Below, piece by piece: positions 19,333-28,467 of a DNA stretch of 64,000 bases; position 1 is the first letter of the stretch; each line of letters begins with the position of its first letter. A program made the position numbers and the translations under genes. Location: NCBI GenBank assembly GCA_014238785.1, contig JABAAL010000008.1:54369-118368 (forward strand), given 5' to 3'. Source of the stretch: Phycisphaerales bacterium. GTDB taxonomy: Bacteria > Planctomycetota > Phycisphaerae > Phycisphaerales > SM1A02. The notes beneath the pieces are model-generated. The model worked only from the letters and a program-made list of their open reading frames with translations, was not told the DNA's origin and made no database searches.

Positions 19333-20472
19333 CTACTTTGCTTCTATTGGATTCGTAATTTTCACACTTGTGCCAGAGTGCAAACTAGAAGCACCCTCAA
19401 TGATAACTGCTTCGCCAATATTCAATCCAGATAGTACATGCTGGTATTCCCCTTGAATTGCTCCAAGGGTTATTGGTGTAATTTCCGCTTTACTTTCAGA
19501 TGAAACCGTCCAAACAAAATAACCGCCTGACTGCTGCATCACAGCTTTTGCAGGAATCATAAGCGCCCCTTTTACAACACTTAATTGCAAAATTACTTTG
19601 GCATATGTACCAGGGAGATTTTTCCTCTCATTAATAAATTCGCCTCGCGCAAGAAATGTCGAAGTGGACGAACTGATAGTATTGTCAACGAATATAAGCG
19701 AACCATTTACACTATTAGTTGTTAGTGCGCTTCCTCCGATAGAAGGCTGGCCTTCTGAAAGATTTTCAGTAAAAACAATTTGCATTGGCAATGCCTCATT
19801 TGAGTCTATTGTTGTGCTAATTTGCGGCAATCTATTTGCTGGCGGGTAAAACTCCACAAACATTGGACTAATTTGGACTATTTCAGCTAATGTAGAATTC
19901 GTACCAGGACCAATCAAAGTGCCAACATCGACATTCGTTTTCCCAATAATTCCGGAAATCGGCGCGTGAATTGAACAGTAACTTACATTTAACTCGGCAA
20001 GTGCAACCCCTGCTTCTGCTTGTGCAAGTTGAGCTAACGCTTCCTCAAGTTGCGATTCCAGTTGATCGAAAGTTTGCATTGAAACTGCGCCCGTTTTTAT
20101 AAGCGGTTCATTTCTGTCGTATTCTTTCTGAGCATAGTCTGATTGCACTGCTGCTGATTCCATAACGGCTATTGACTGCAGGAGTTGCAAATCAAATGAT
20201 GTTGCATCTATTTCATAGAGCAAATCGCCTTTAACCACTTCTTGCCCTTGTTGAAAATGTCTCTGTGTAAGCCATCCTTGAACTCGAGCTTCCACTTCAA
20301 CATCCTGCACGGAGCTTGTCGTACCAGGCAATATCAACTGTATAGGCATATCAATCGCAAACACATTCTCAACAGAAATACTAGTAAGGGGAAGTGCTGG
20401 CGGGGTTACCGCTTCTTCTTTGCACGATAGTAGTGCACAGAAAAATAGTGCTATTAATGCGAATCTCCTCAT
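19333..20472 (-). CDS. RND efflux periplasmic adaptor (membrane fusion protein)
   Basis: A 379-residue HlyD/AcrA-type adaptor linking pump and outer-membrane channel. The N-terminus RRFALIALFFCALLSC is a lipoprotein signal with the lipobox Cys at about residue 17. The lipoyl/barrel-sandwich halves (VEARVQGWLTQRHFQQGQEVVKGDLLYEID and the SIHAPISGIIGKTNVDVGTLIGPG region) flank an alpha-helical hairpin rich in Gln, Glu and Ala. It overlaps the outer-membrane factor gene by 4 nt. Confidence 0.94.
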   Translation of the reverse strand: MRRFALIALFFCALLSCKEEAVTPPALPLTSISVENVFAIDMPIQLILPGTTSSVQDVEVEARVQGWLTQRHFQQGQEVVKGDLLYEIDATSFDLQLLQSIAVMESAAVQSDYAQKEYDRNEPLIKTGAVSMQTFDQLESQLEEALAQLAQAEAGVALAELNVSYCSIHAPISGIIGKTNVDVGTLIGPGTNSTLAEIVQISPMFVEFYPPANRLPQISTTIDSNEALPMQIVFTENLSEGQPSIGGSALTTNSVNGSLIFVDNTISSSTSTFLARGEFINERKNLPGTYAKVILQLSVVKGALMIPAKAVMQQSGGYFVWTVSSESKAEITPITLGAIQGEYQHVLSGLNIGEAVIIEGASSLHSGTSVKITNPIEAK

Positions 20473-21941
20473 TGTTCATTCCTTATTTGTGTAACTTCTA
20501 TTTGTCTTTCGTTTTCCCAATCACCACCTAATGCTTTATATAAGGCAACGAGATTGTTGGAAACGGCTCCAGTTTTTTCAACTAAAACTAGCTGGCTTGC
20601 AAGAAAATTGAGTCTTACATTTAATACTGATTGCATCAAAACAACACCTGCTTCTTGTTCTTGCTTTGTTAATACTAATGCCTCAAATAGTGACTTTGAT
20701 GCATCATTCATTGCATCCTGCACTTTCCCAGATTCAATTAAGTTTGACATGGAAATCTCAACTTCAGCTAATGCTTTAAGAACCGTAAGTTCCCAATTTA
20801 AATATGCTTCACTTGTTTTTTCTTCTTGCATCTGAATCTGGTTTTTAATTCGATTCCCATTGAAAATATCCCAAGAAATTGTTGGGCCAAAACCATATGT
20901 CCTGCTATCCCATCGAATCAACGTATCTACGGTTGTTGCTTCATAGCCAAATGAACCCGAAAGTGATAATTTGGGGTACAAGTTTGACATCTCTGAGCCT
21001 ACAAGTGCTGTTTGTGCCGCAAGTGTTCTTTCTGCCTGACGAATATCAGGACGCCTGCGAACAAGATCTGCTGGAATGCCAACTGCAACCTCAGGTGTCG
21101 CCCTTGGTACTGAGCTGATTTTAGATAGCCGTTTCTCTATTGTCTGCATATCAGTGCTTAAGAGAATTGCGAGCTGAGCATATTGTTGAACAAGTTGCAT
21201 TTCTACATCGGGCAATTGAATACTATTTTGATCATACATTGCACGCTCTTGCTCAAGGAATGTTTTGCTAATGATGCCCTGCTCGTATTGGCTTTCAATG
21301 AGCGCAAGCATTTCTTTAAGTGTTGCCAAAGATTGCTTGGTGAGTTCTTTGCTAATTTGCAAAACTCGAATATTAATATACGTTGACGCAACTTCTGCTC
21401 GAATGGTAATAAGCACGTCTCTGTAGTGTTCTAATTCTGCATCCTCGCTTGCACTAGCTGCTTCAATACCTTTTTCTATTCCGCCCCACAAATCAAGTTC
21501 CCAACTTGAATCTAATCCTACGGCGTAGTCTTCGACTGGCTTTATTTTATAGTTTTGAATAATAGACAAAGTTTGAGAATTATCACTTGCTTGTTGACGT
21601 TCCGCGTGCCCTTTTACTGAAACAACTGGTGTTAATTTTGCAGAGGCAACCCCATATGCTGCTCTTGCTTGCAATAGATTTGACACAGCAATTTTTAACG
21701 TAATATTATTTTTCTGTGCTTCTTCTATTAGTTTTACAAGTTCTTCATCATCAAATCGAAGCCACCAAGAATGTACTTCATTAGTATTCGTAGTAAACTC
21801 ATCTTCAATTGCACGTTGCCACGCATCTGCAACAGGAATTGTCATCGTTGGCTTTTTATACGTAGGACCAACCGTGCAGCCAGCCAGTGCGATCATGCAA
21901 AAAGAAAGTATGCAAAAGCATTTTGCAGTATTGAGATACAT
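20469..21941 (-). CDS. outer membrane efflux factor (OprM/NodT-like lipoprotein)
   Basis: A 490-residue TolC-superfamily channel subunit. The signal peptide ends in the lipobox LAGC (Cys near residue 22), followed by TVGPTYKKPTM, the typical NodT-family start. The repeated helical halves contain ELDLWGGIEKGIEAA and the SLSGSFGYEA / FGPTISWDIFNGNRI strands. It is the first gene of the efflux operon, so the regulatory region should lie in the 260 nt upstream (21942-22201). No regulator gene of TetR or MarR type is adjacent. Confidence 0.94.
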   Translation of the reverse strand: MYLNTAKCFCILSFCMIALAGCTVGPTYKKPTMTIPVADAWQRAIEDEFTTNTNEVHSWWLRFDDEELVKLIEEAQKNNITLKIAVSNLLQARAAYGVASAKLTPVVSVKGHAERQQASDNSQTLSIIQNYKIKPVEDYAVGLDSSWELDLWGGIEKGIEAASASEDAELEHYRDVLITIRAEVASTYINIRVLQISKELTKQSLATLKEMLALIESQYEQGIISKTFLEQERAMYDQNSIQLPDVEMQLVQQYAQLAILLSTDMQTIEKRLSKISSVPRATPEVAVGIPADLVRRRPDIRQAERTLAAQTALVGSEMSNLYPKLSLSGSFGYEATTVDTLIRWDSRTYGFGPTISWDIFNGNRIKNQIQMQEEKTSEAYLNWELTVLKALAEVEISMSNLIESGKVQDAMNDASKSLFEALVLTKQEQEAGVVLMQSVLNVRLNFLASQLVLVEKTGAVSNNLVALYKALGGDWENERQIEVTQIRNEQ

Positions 21942-22201
21942 ACAACTATTTTATAGGGCTACAACATTTTGTGTTACAAGCGATGAATACCGTTACTAAT
22001 TTTCCCCTCATATTTGTGCAATAGTCATAACTTTACCCATAAGGGGCTCTGCTTCAATGGCAGTGAGCACGAGCATATGATTACATGCTGCTTTGGAACT
22101 TTACCCCTTGATTTGATTATTTTTAGAAAGTCTTGTAAAACTGCTAATTTTCACACATATGTCTTTTTCGATTTTGCCACATAAGGGCAAGAATGCGAAC
22201 G
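21942..22201. promoter_or_regulatory. 260-nt intergenic region upstream of efflux operon, with nested inverted repeats
   Basis: No convincing gene. AAGGGG at 22041-22046 can pair either with CCCCT at 22004-22008 or with CCCCTT at 22104-22109. Inside the second pairing lies AGCAT / ATGCT (22072-22076 and 22085-22089). On the minus strand a TTGCAC hexamer ending at 22016 is followed 17 nt later by a weak -10 (TAGTAA). This could be the efflux promoter with operator, or a small structured RNA. Confidence 0.35.
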
Positions 22202-22462
22202 TTAACCTGCCTTTGAAAAGTGCGTTGTATCAGGAGAAACAGTTTTGATTATTGGAGTTGAAACTCCGCCGGCTGCATCTAATGCAGACTTGCGAACTTG
22301 AAATGCTGTGAGTGCCGTAATAAGTTCTTCTGGTTTGTTTGTGATGCGGGAAGCAGTTTCAGCAATTCGCTCTGCTGTCGACCAAAGGTCGTTTCGCATT
22401 GTTTGCTCAAGCGCTTCTGCTAAATCGATGCATGTCAAATAATCTACTGTAGTTTCTACCAT
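22202..22462 (-). CDS. small helical protein of unknown function
   Basis: An 86-residue protein I do not recognise. It has no membrane segment or signal peptide; most of it looks helical (LAEALEQTMRNDLWSTAERIAETASRI), with one Cys near residue 11 and a loose Gly/Ser/Pro C-terminus. The ATG at 22462 has an AAAGG-like site upstream. It stands alone between the efflux operon and rpsD. Reminiscent of small adaptor or chaperone proteins, but that is a shape argument only. Confidence 0.6.
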   Translation of the reverse strand: MVETTVDYLTCIDLAEALEQTMRNDLWSTAERIAETASRITNKPEELITALTAFQVRKSALDAAGGVSTPIIKTVSPDTTHFSKAG

Positions 22463-22786
22463 GTGTAATACCTTTTCTTCTGATGTTCCGTCAAATGCTA
22501 TCGGCAGGTAATTGTCTAACGCTTGATTTCATACATTAGTTCGACAATTGCGCAGCTTTTCTATACAACCAGAGCCTATCAACGTCCTATAACCCTAGAA
22601 CTGCCTTTACGCTTTCAAAGTAACTATCGCGTTAGGTTTGTGCCAAAATATCGATCTAACACCGCAAAAGGGTTGCAAAATCACTGTTTTTCTGGTCTAA
22701 TTCGCCGTTCCCCTCACCCTTTTAGGGTTTGCGTTCGATGGTCGTTCGCTGCCTTGGGTGCTTTTTTCAGAATCGGTGATTATCGT
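22463..22786 (+). other. 324-nt leader region of rpsD
   Basis: No gene that I can support, and no tRNA. The rpsD frame stays open through most of it, but ribosomal S4 proteins start with MARYLGP, so this is probably untranslated. A short hairpin (ACCCT-TTT-AGGGT) is at 22716-22728. S4 often represses its own synthesis, so an S4-binding leader is possible; I see no clear known fold. Confidence 0.4.
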
Positions 22787-23386
22787 ATGGCTCGTTATCT
22801 TGGACCAAAAGTCAAACTCTCTCGTCGCGTTGGTGTTCCAATCGCTGACATCCCAAAGCACACTGCTAAACGGCAGTTGACTCCTCCCGGACCCCACGGC
22901 TTCCGTGGTCGACGTCTGAAGGATTATGGTGTTCGACTTGTTGAGAAACAAAAGCTTCGTTACCACTACAACATTCTTGAAAAACAATTCCGTCGATACA
23001 TTGCACAAGCAAGTCGCCTCAAAGGTAACACCGGTGAAGTATTGCTTCAACTTCTTGAGCAACGCCTCGACAACGTGTTACGTCGCGCTGGTTTTGTACG
23101 CACAATTTGGGCAGCTCGCCAAATGGTTGTACACGGCCACGTACTCGTGAATGGCAAAAAAGTTGATAGGCCAAGTTTTGCAGTTTCTGCTGGCGATATC
23201 GTCACGCTTAAGCCAAAAATTCATGACCTTGCTCGCACAAATATGGAAACTCTTGCTGGCCATATCGTTTCAGATTGGCTTAGCATGAATCCTTCTGAAT
23301 TGACCTGTACGGTTGTTTCTAGACCAACTGCCGATCAGATTCCGTTTGATGTGAACACAAACCTCATCGTTGAATTTTACCGTTAA
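22787..23386 (+). CDS. rpsD: 30S ribosomal protein S4
   Basis: Primary 16S rRNA-binding protein, 199 residues. The start at 22787 gives the family N-terminus MARYLGPKVKLSRRVG. The S4 RNA-binding fold is seen in QRLDNVLRRAGFVRTIWAARQMVVHGHVLVNGKKV. The zinc cysteines of some S4 proteins are absent. In most bacteria S4 sits in the alpha operon between S11 and RpoA; here it is a separate gene about 28 kb away from that slot, with a long leader. Confidence 0.96.
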   Translation: MARYLGPKVKLSRRVGVPIADIPKHTAKRQLTPPGPHGFRGRRLKDYGVRLVEKQKLRYHYNILEKQFRRYIAQASRLKGNTGEVLLQLLEQRLDNVLRRAGFVRTIWAARQMVVHGHVLVNGKKVDRPSFAVSAGDIVTLKPKIHDLARTNMETLAGHIVSDWLSMNPSELTCTVVSRPTADQIPFDVNTNLIVEFYR

Positions 23387-23443
23387 TAATTAACCGCCCA
23401 TGTGGTGGTCATGTGCCATCTATGGGCAAGGGACCACTTCCAC

Positions 23444-25345
23444 ATGTTTAAGTTCCTCCGCAAATACAGCGTCTGGATTCTCGGTTTTGGCGGCACATTG
23501 CTGCTCATTGCTTTCCTAGCGCCTAATGTAATTCAACAACTCGCTCAACGAGCTGGGTCCGCCGGCACCACGCAGGCAACTGTCGGTAATGGCGAAATCG
23601 TTGGGTACGACGAATGGCAAAAAATCGTCTCAGAGTCACAAATCATCGATCGAATCGGCACTACCATTCCAGGTGTAGGCAAACTTGAATCACCCGAACA
23701 TTGGTACCTTCTCACTCGAGAAGCAGATCGCGCTGGACTAACACCCGCTCTTGCGGCGGTTGCCATTGATGAGCAAACCCTCTACAACATTGCTGGTAAC
23801 ACCGGCTCAAGACCACAACTCGTACTGGAAACACTTGCACATCTTCAAGGCGTACAACGTCTTGTTCAAATGTACCAAATGACTGGCCGTTTCTCAGATC
23901 GTCGTCTCAACCAAGCAGCAACCGATTTGTTTTCAAGTGTTGCAGCCGAAACAATTGTTATCACGGCAACACCCGAAAACAACGGTTCGTTTACTGAAGA
24001 AGATTTGCAAGCACAGCTTGATGCTTGGGCAGATACACCCATTGGTGAAGGCGATCATGGGTTTGGATACAAATTACCTGACCGTTTCAAAGTTGAGTGG
24101 CTTCACATTCCTGCAGAATCTATCGCCCAAGCAACGAAAATCAGTGATGAATTTTCGACTCGCGAGCAGAGAAAGTTCTGGCGACGTAACGAAACCGATC
24201 CTCGTTTTCCTGCAATTGGTTCCGATGGCATTATTCCTGAAGTTGTTTCAAATGCCTATTTAGAAGAGTTGACAGATAAAACTCGAACCAAAATTGCCAG
24301 AAGTACTTCAGACCAACTCCGAGAACCACGACGTGGACTCGACGAAAGCAATGGCTTTTACATCCTCCCAGAGGATTGGAGCGCAAAGAAAATTGATTTT
24401 GAAACACTTTCAACTTCGCTGCAACAAGAGTTCTCACTTCCACTTCCCAAGTATGGAAGTGAAGCAACGTGGACATCAACAAGCGATGCAAGTGAGACTC
24501 CCATCATTGGGTCCATGATTGCTACAAACCTTGGCGGCGTGCCAATCAACTTTCAAACACTCATCTCCTCTACAAAAGAGTTTGACGCGAACGGTTTGTA
24601 TAGAATCCAAACTGGTGTTTCTAGTCCTATCTTAGAAACAACAAATGGTGACATCATCGTCTTCCGAGTAACAGAGACAGACCCCGCAAGAGCGCCAAAA
24701 GATATTAATGAAGTTCGCGAAGCAGTAACATACGATCTTGGCAGAATTGCTCGTTGGAAAACATTGCAGGCTGAAGCTAACTTAATAGAAGAGCATACTC
24801 GCGAAAAGGGCATGCTTGCTACGTCTATAAAATACGAATCCACCGTAAACCCCCCACAGCCTGTTTCCATGGTTGACAATGGTATTCCAACAATCCTTGA
24901 TCCTGCGACTGCTCGACCGCTTATGACTCAAGCCATCATGCAACGGCTAGGGATTGGGCATCGAATAGCTGATATGAACACAAAGATTCCCACTCTTGAA
25001 AAAAACGATGCTTCGGTAATTCAAGCAATAATTGACAATGCTATTGGACTTCCACTTGAAACACCTATCGCTTCTCTTTCAGCGGAAGATACAATCTTTA
25101 TTGTTCCATCGCCAGAAAATATGGCACTCGTACTCGTGCGAGTTACTGGTACATCCCCCGCATCAAGTGAACTTGCAACTGACTTCTCTGGAAAAACGTC
25201 ACCCGTTCTTCAAACGATGCTTTCTGTCGATGAACTCGGTGGTGCAAACGCCATCAGCGATGCATTTTCATTTGAAACACTCGCAGCTCGTCACAACTTT
25301 GAACGTGGCCGACGCGACGTTGAAGACGAAGACAGCGTTAACTAA
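23444..25345 (+). CDS. PpiD/SurA-like membrane-anchored periplasmic protein
   Basis: A 633-residue protein anchored by a single N-terminal span (FKFLRKYSVWILGFGGTLLLIAFL), the start I prefer at 23444. The rest is extracytoplasmic and helix-rich with SurA-N-like sections. Near its middle a stretch ending in TNGDIIVFRVTETDPA resembles the last strand of a parvulin domain, but the full catalytic parvulin core is not clear. It is probably a PpiD-type chaperone or foldase-like protein assisting outer-membrane or secreted proteins. It ends 8 nt inside the convergent tRNA-binding gene. Confidence 0.68.
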   Translation: MFKFLRKYSVWILGFGGTLLLIAFLAPNVIQQLAQRAGSAGTTQATVGNGEIVGYDEWQKIVSESQIIDRIGTTIPGVGKLESPEHWYLLTREADRAGLTPALAAVAIDEQTLYNIAGNTGSRPQLVLETLAHLQGVQRLVQMYQMTGRFSDRRLNQAATDLFSSVAAETIVITATPENNGSFTEEDLQAQLDAWADTPIGEGDHGFGYKLPDRFKVEWLHIPAESIAQATKISDEFSTREQRKFWRRNETDPRFPAIGSDGIIPEVVSNAYLEELTDKTRTKIARSTSDQLREPRRGLDESNGFYILPEDWSAKKIDFETLSTSLQQEFSLPLPKYGSEATWTSTSDASETPIIGSMIATNLGGVPINFQTLISSTKEFDANGLYRIQTGVSSPILETTNGDIIVFRVTETDPARAPKDINEVREAVTYDLGRIARWKTLQAEANLIEEHTREKGMLATSIKYESTVNPPQPVSMVDNGIPTILDPATARPLMTQAIMQRLGIGHRIADMNTKIPTLEKNDASVIQAIIDNAIGLPLETPIASLSAEDTIFIVPSPENMALVLVRVTGTSPASSELATDFSGKTSPVLQTMLSVDELGGANAISDAFSFETLAARHNFERGRRDVEDEDSVN

Positions 25346-25694
25346 CTTTTGAGCCCGGCGGCATTTCGCGATCACACCGAAGGACTGCAACGTCCTCTGC
25401 GTTTTCGCCATTGCGCTTTGTAGCAGCGATTACCATTCCCTCGCTGATTTCACCACGAATTTTTCGCGGCTCTAAATTTGCAACAATGATAACTTGCGAA
25501 CCCTCAAGATCTTCGGGAGCATACCACGCCTTCATGCCTGCGCAAATTTGGCGACCTTCTGGAGTACCATCATCAATTTGTAACTTTAAAAGACGATCTG
25601 CATCGGGGTGCAATTCTGCTTTGGTCACAGTCGCTACCCGCAAGTCAAGCTTGGCAAAATCGTCGTACGCTATTTGGGGAAGAAATTCAGTCAT
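25338..25694 (-). CDS. free-standing tRNA-binding domain protein (MetG C-terminal / CsaA-like)
   Basis: A 118-residue OB-fold protein starting at MTEFLPQIAYDDFAKLDLRV (25694). The stretches VATVTKAELHPDADRLLKLQID, QICAGMKAWY and SQVIIVANLEPRKIRGEISEGM are the hallmark of the Trbp111/MetG beta-subunit type domain that grips tRNA non-specifically. It is 10 nt after the ileS stop codon and likely co-transcribed with it. It may supply a tRNA-binding module in trans to MetRS. The alternative is CsaA, a chaperone with the same fold. Confidence 0.85.
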   Translation of the reverse strand: MTEFLPQIAYDDFAKLDLRVATVTKAELHPDADRLLKLQIDDGTPEGRQICAGMKAWYAPEDLEGSQVIIVANLEPRKIRGEISEGMVIAATKRNGENAEDVAVLRCDREMPPGSKVS

Positions 25695-25704
25695 ACGAGG
25701 AAGT

Positions 25705-28458
25705 CTACTCGACTCCGACGGCTTTCGCATCGCGGTCGCTTAACATGCCGCCATCGCTTCGCTCTCTAACGGTGCCATCGCGTTTCCACGAACGGTCGCA
25801 ACGGGGCTCTTCGCGCAAATCCTGTACGAAAATCGAATCGCCTTCACAAATGACCCGAGAAACGCCGCAAAGGTCGGCAAGATCAATGGAATCAAAGTTC
25901 AAAAGCGATGCTGGTAAAACCAAACCCGCATCAAGTGGATTGTCGACTCCAGATTCTTTTGCTTCTTCCAATGCCTTGAGTGCTTGGTCACGAATACCCA
26001 TTACGTCGTCCCATGATGTGTCCGCTTTAAACGCAACTGCTGCAAATTCTTGTAGATGCACGCTTTGCGAATCTTCCCCATGCAACGCCCGCCAAGCTTC
26101 ATCTGCCGTGTGGGGCATAAACGGTGCAAGTAAACGGATAAGCGTATCTGACACAATGCGTATTGCAGCGGTAGTTTGTTTTCTTCGAACGGATTCTTCG
26201 CCATCGCAATAGAGACGATCCTTCACTGCAGCAAGGTAAACCGAAGAGAGCGTATCATTACAAAAGTCGTATAACGCTTGTTGCGCTACGCGAAATTCAT
26301 ATCCACGGAGCGCGCCTGTTACTTTCGTTTCCAATTTTGTAAGTTCGCCAAGCAGCCAACCATCGATTGAAGTGGTAGGTATTTCTATACCATCGCAACT
26401 TCCTACATTGCCAAGTAAGAATCGAAGTGTATTACGCACTTTTCGATAACTTTCAGCAGCAATATCGAAAAACGACATGTCAACTTTTATGTCGTTATCG
26501 TAGGCAAGCGAACCAACCCACCATCGACAAACATCTGCGCCAAAATCTTTTAAGAGCTCATCGACGTTTAGCGCATTCCCACCGCTCTTACTCATTTTCT
26601 TGCCATCTTTTGCAACCATAAAACCATGTGTCAAAACGGTTTTGTATGGCGAGATTCCAGTTGTTGCAAGCGCAGGCAACATGGAAAGTTGGAACCAGCC
26701 ACGGTGTTGGTCGCTTCCCTCAAGGTATAAATCCATTGGGTAGCCCTGCCCACGTGCTTGCATGACTGCGTGCCACGAAGTTCCCGATTCAAACCAGACA
26801 TCGAAAATGTCTTGCATCTTTGTAAGCGACGATAGATCAATGTTATCTGGGTTATCCCAATGCGCTAATAAAACTTCCGGCGGTTGTGCAAACCAACTAT
26901 CAGAGCCGTGTTCTTCAAAGACCTTCGCTATTGCGCGAACTGTTTCTGGAGTCAATAAGAACGAGCCATCATCTTGTACAAATGCGGGAATCGGTAATCC
27001 CCATGCACGTTGACGCGATAAGCACCAGTCCGGTCTCGAATCAAGCATGCCACGCATGCGGTTTTGCCCCCATGCTGGAACAAACGTGATGTCATTTTCT
27101 GTAGCTTCAAGTGCTTTTGCACGAAGCGTTTTCCCCTCAAGATCACCATCAACGGCAACGAACCACTGTTCTGTTGAACGGAAAATAACTGGCGTTTTAC
27201 TTCGCCAATCATGCGGATAACTATGTGTGTACATCGACATGTGATACAAATGATCTGTTGCACGTAATTTGTCAACCACGACTTGGTTTGCATCCCAAAC
27301 GGATAAGCCGGACAGAAACGCTGGGACTGTATCGTCGTACACTCCGTCTGCTTTGACGGGGCAATAAATTTCTAGATTATTTGCAAGCCCAACAATGTAG
27401 TCGTCGGTGCCATGCCCCGGCGCCGTATGCACTAATCCTGTGCCATCTTCCAATGTCACGTGGTCGCCCGAAATAACTGGGCATGTTCTTTCACAATACA
27501 TGTGGTCGTACTGTAAACCAACAAGAGCGTCGCCCTTACACGTACCAAGTACTTCCGGCGTAGCCCCCGTAGTACCTGCAACTTTTTCGAGCAATTCGCT
27601 TGCAATTATCGTTACATGGTTGCCAAGTCGAACTAGGGAATACTCAAATCGAGGCGAAACAGCGATTGCCATATTGGCAACAAGCGTCCACGGAGTTGTT
27701 GTCCATATAAGAAAAGAAGGGGTTTCATCTAGTATGACATCAAAAGCATTTGCAACTGTGTCCTTATCCACTGCATCAAAATACACAAAGATGGATGGGT
27801 CTTCCCTATCCTCGTATTCAAGCTCTGCTTCAGCAAGCGCTGTTTCGTTTGTAATTGACCAGTGTACTGGTTTCAGTTGTCGGTAGACAAGACCTGTTTC
27901 AACAAGATCAGCAAAAACTTCAAGCACGGATGCCTCGTACTTTGGAACCATTGTCAAATAAGGGTCATCGTAATCTGCGAGCGTTAACAAACTTTTCAAT
28001 TGTCCTGTTTGTAATTTCACAAACTTTGAGGCATATTTTTTACATTCACGTCGAATCGCAATACGACGCGCATCGTCGTCAAGTTCTTTTAACTGTTCAA
28101 TTTTTCCCGATTCAACTAGGTTCATCATCACTTTATGTTCGATTGGAAGTCCATGACAATCCCAACCGGGCGTATATGGGCACTTTTTGCCAGACATTAG
28201 TTGTGTTCGAACAACAATGTCTTTTAAAACTTTATTGAGCAAGTGTCCAACATGAATGGAGCCGTTTGCATACGGTGGACCATCGTGAAAAACGAAAGGT
28301 TCTGCATTCTCTTTTGATGCTTGGATAGCCGCGTAGAGTCTACTCTTATCCCAACGCTTCACCGATTGTGGCTCGTTCTGCGCGAGATTTCCGCGCATCG
28401 GGAACGATGTCTTTGGAAGAATCAGCGTCTTCTTGTAATTTGGTGTTGTTTGTGTCAT
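25705..28458 (-). CDS. ileS: isoleucyl-tRNA synthetase
   Basis: Charges tRNA-Ile; 917 residues, class I synthetase. PPYANGSIHVGHLLNK carries the HIGH-type motif near residues 60-75, KDGKKMSKSGGN the KMSKS loop near 620, and the large CP1 editing domain lies between them (LIWTTTPWTLVANMAIAV). At the C-terminus the usual zinc module is degraded: the four-Cys pattern is reduced to one Cys (C887), the others being Ser890, Ser907 and Asp910. It lies 9 nt after the ZIP transporter gene. Confidence 0.97.
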   Translation of the reverse strand: MTQTTPNYKKTLILPKTSFPMRGNLAQNEPQSVKRWDKSRLYAAIQASKENAEPFVFHDGPPYANGSIHVGHLLNKVLKDIVVRTQLMSGKKCPYTPGWDCHGLPIEHKVMMNLVESGKIEQLKELDDDARRIAIRRECKKYASKFVKLQTGQLKSLLTLADYDDPYLTMVPKYEASVLEVFADLVETGLVYRQLKPVHWSITNETALAEAELEYEDREDPSIFVYFDAVDKDTVANAFDVILDETPSFLIWTTTPWTLVANMAIAVSPRFEYSLVRLGNHVTIIASELLEKVAGTTGATPEVLGTCKGDALVGLQYDHMYCERTCPVISGDHVTLEDGTGLVHTAPGHGTDDYIVGLANNLEIYCPVKADGVYDDTVPAFLSGLSVWDANQVVVDKLRATDHLYHMSMYTHSYPHDWRSKTPVIFRSTEQWFVAVDGDLEGKTLRAKALEATENDITFVPAWGQNRMRGMLDSRPDWCLSRQRAWGLPIPAFVQDDGSFLLTPETVRAIAKVFEEHGSDSWFAQPPEVLLAHWDNPDNIDLSSLTKMQDIFDVWFESGTSWHAVMQARGQGYPMDLYLEGSDQHRGWFQLSMLPALATTGISPYKTVLTHGFMVAKDGKKMSKSGGNALNVDELLKDFGADVCRWWVGSLAYDNDIKVDMSFFDIAAESYRKVRNTLRFLLGNVGSCDGIEIPTTSIDGWLLGELTKLETKVTGALRGYEFRVAQQALYDFCNDTLSSVYLAAVKDRLYCDGEESVRRKQTTAAIRIVSDTLIRLLAPFMPHTADEAWRALHGEDSQSVHLQEFAAVAFKADTSWDDVMGIRDQALKALEEAKESGVDNPLDAGLVLPASLLNFDSIDLADLCGVSRVICEGDSIFVQDLREEPRCDRSWKRDGTVRERSDGGMLSDRDAKAVGVE

Positions 28459-28467
28459 CGTATAACT

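Noticed and set aside
22523..22786. 88-residue N-terminal extension of S4
   Set aside because: S4 proteins start at MARYLGP; the extension is unlike any known ribosomal sequence.
22463..22786. tRNA or small RNA gene in the rpsD leader
   Set aside because: No T-loop plus acceptor pairing could be assembled.
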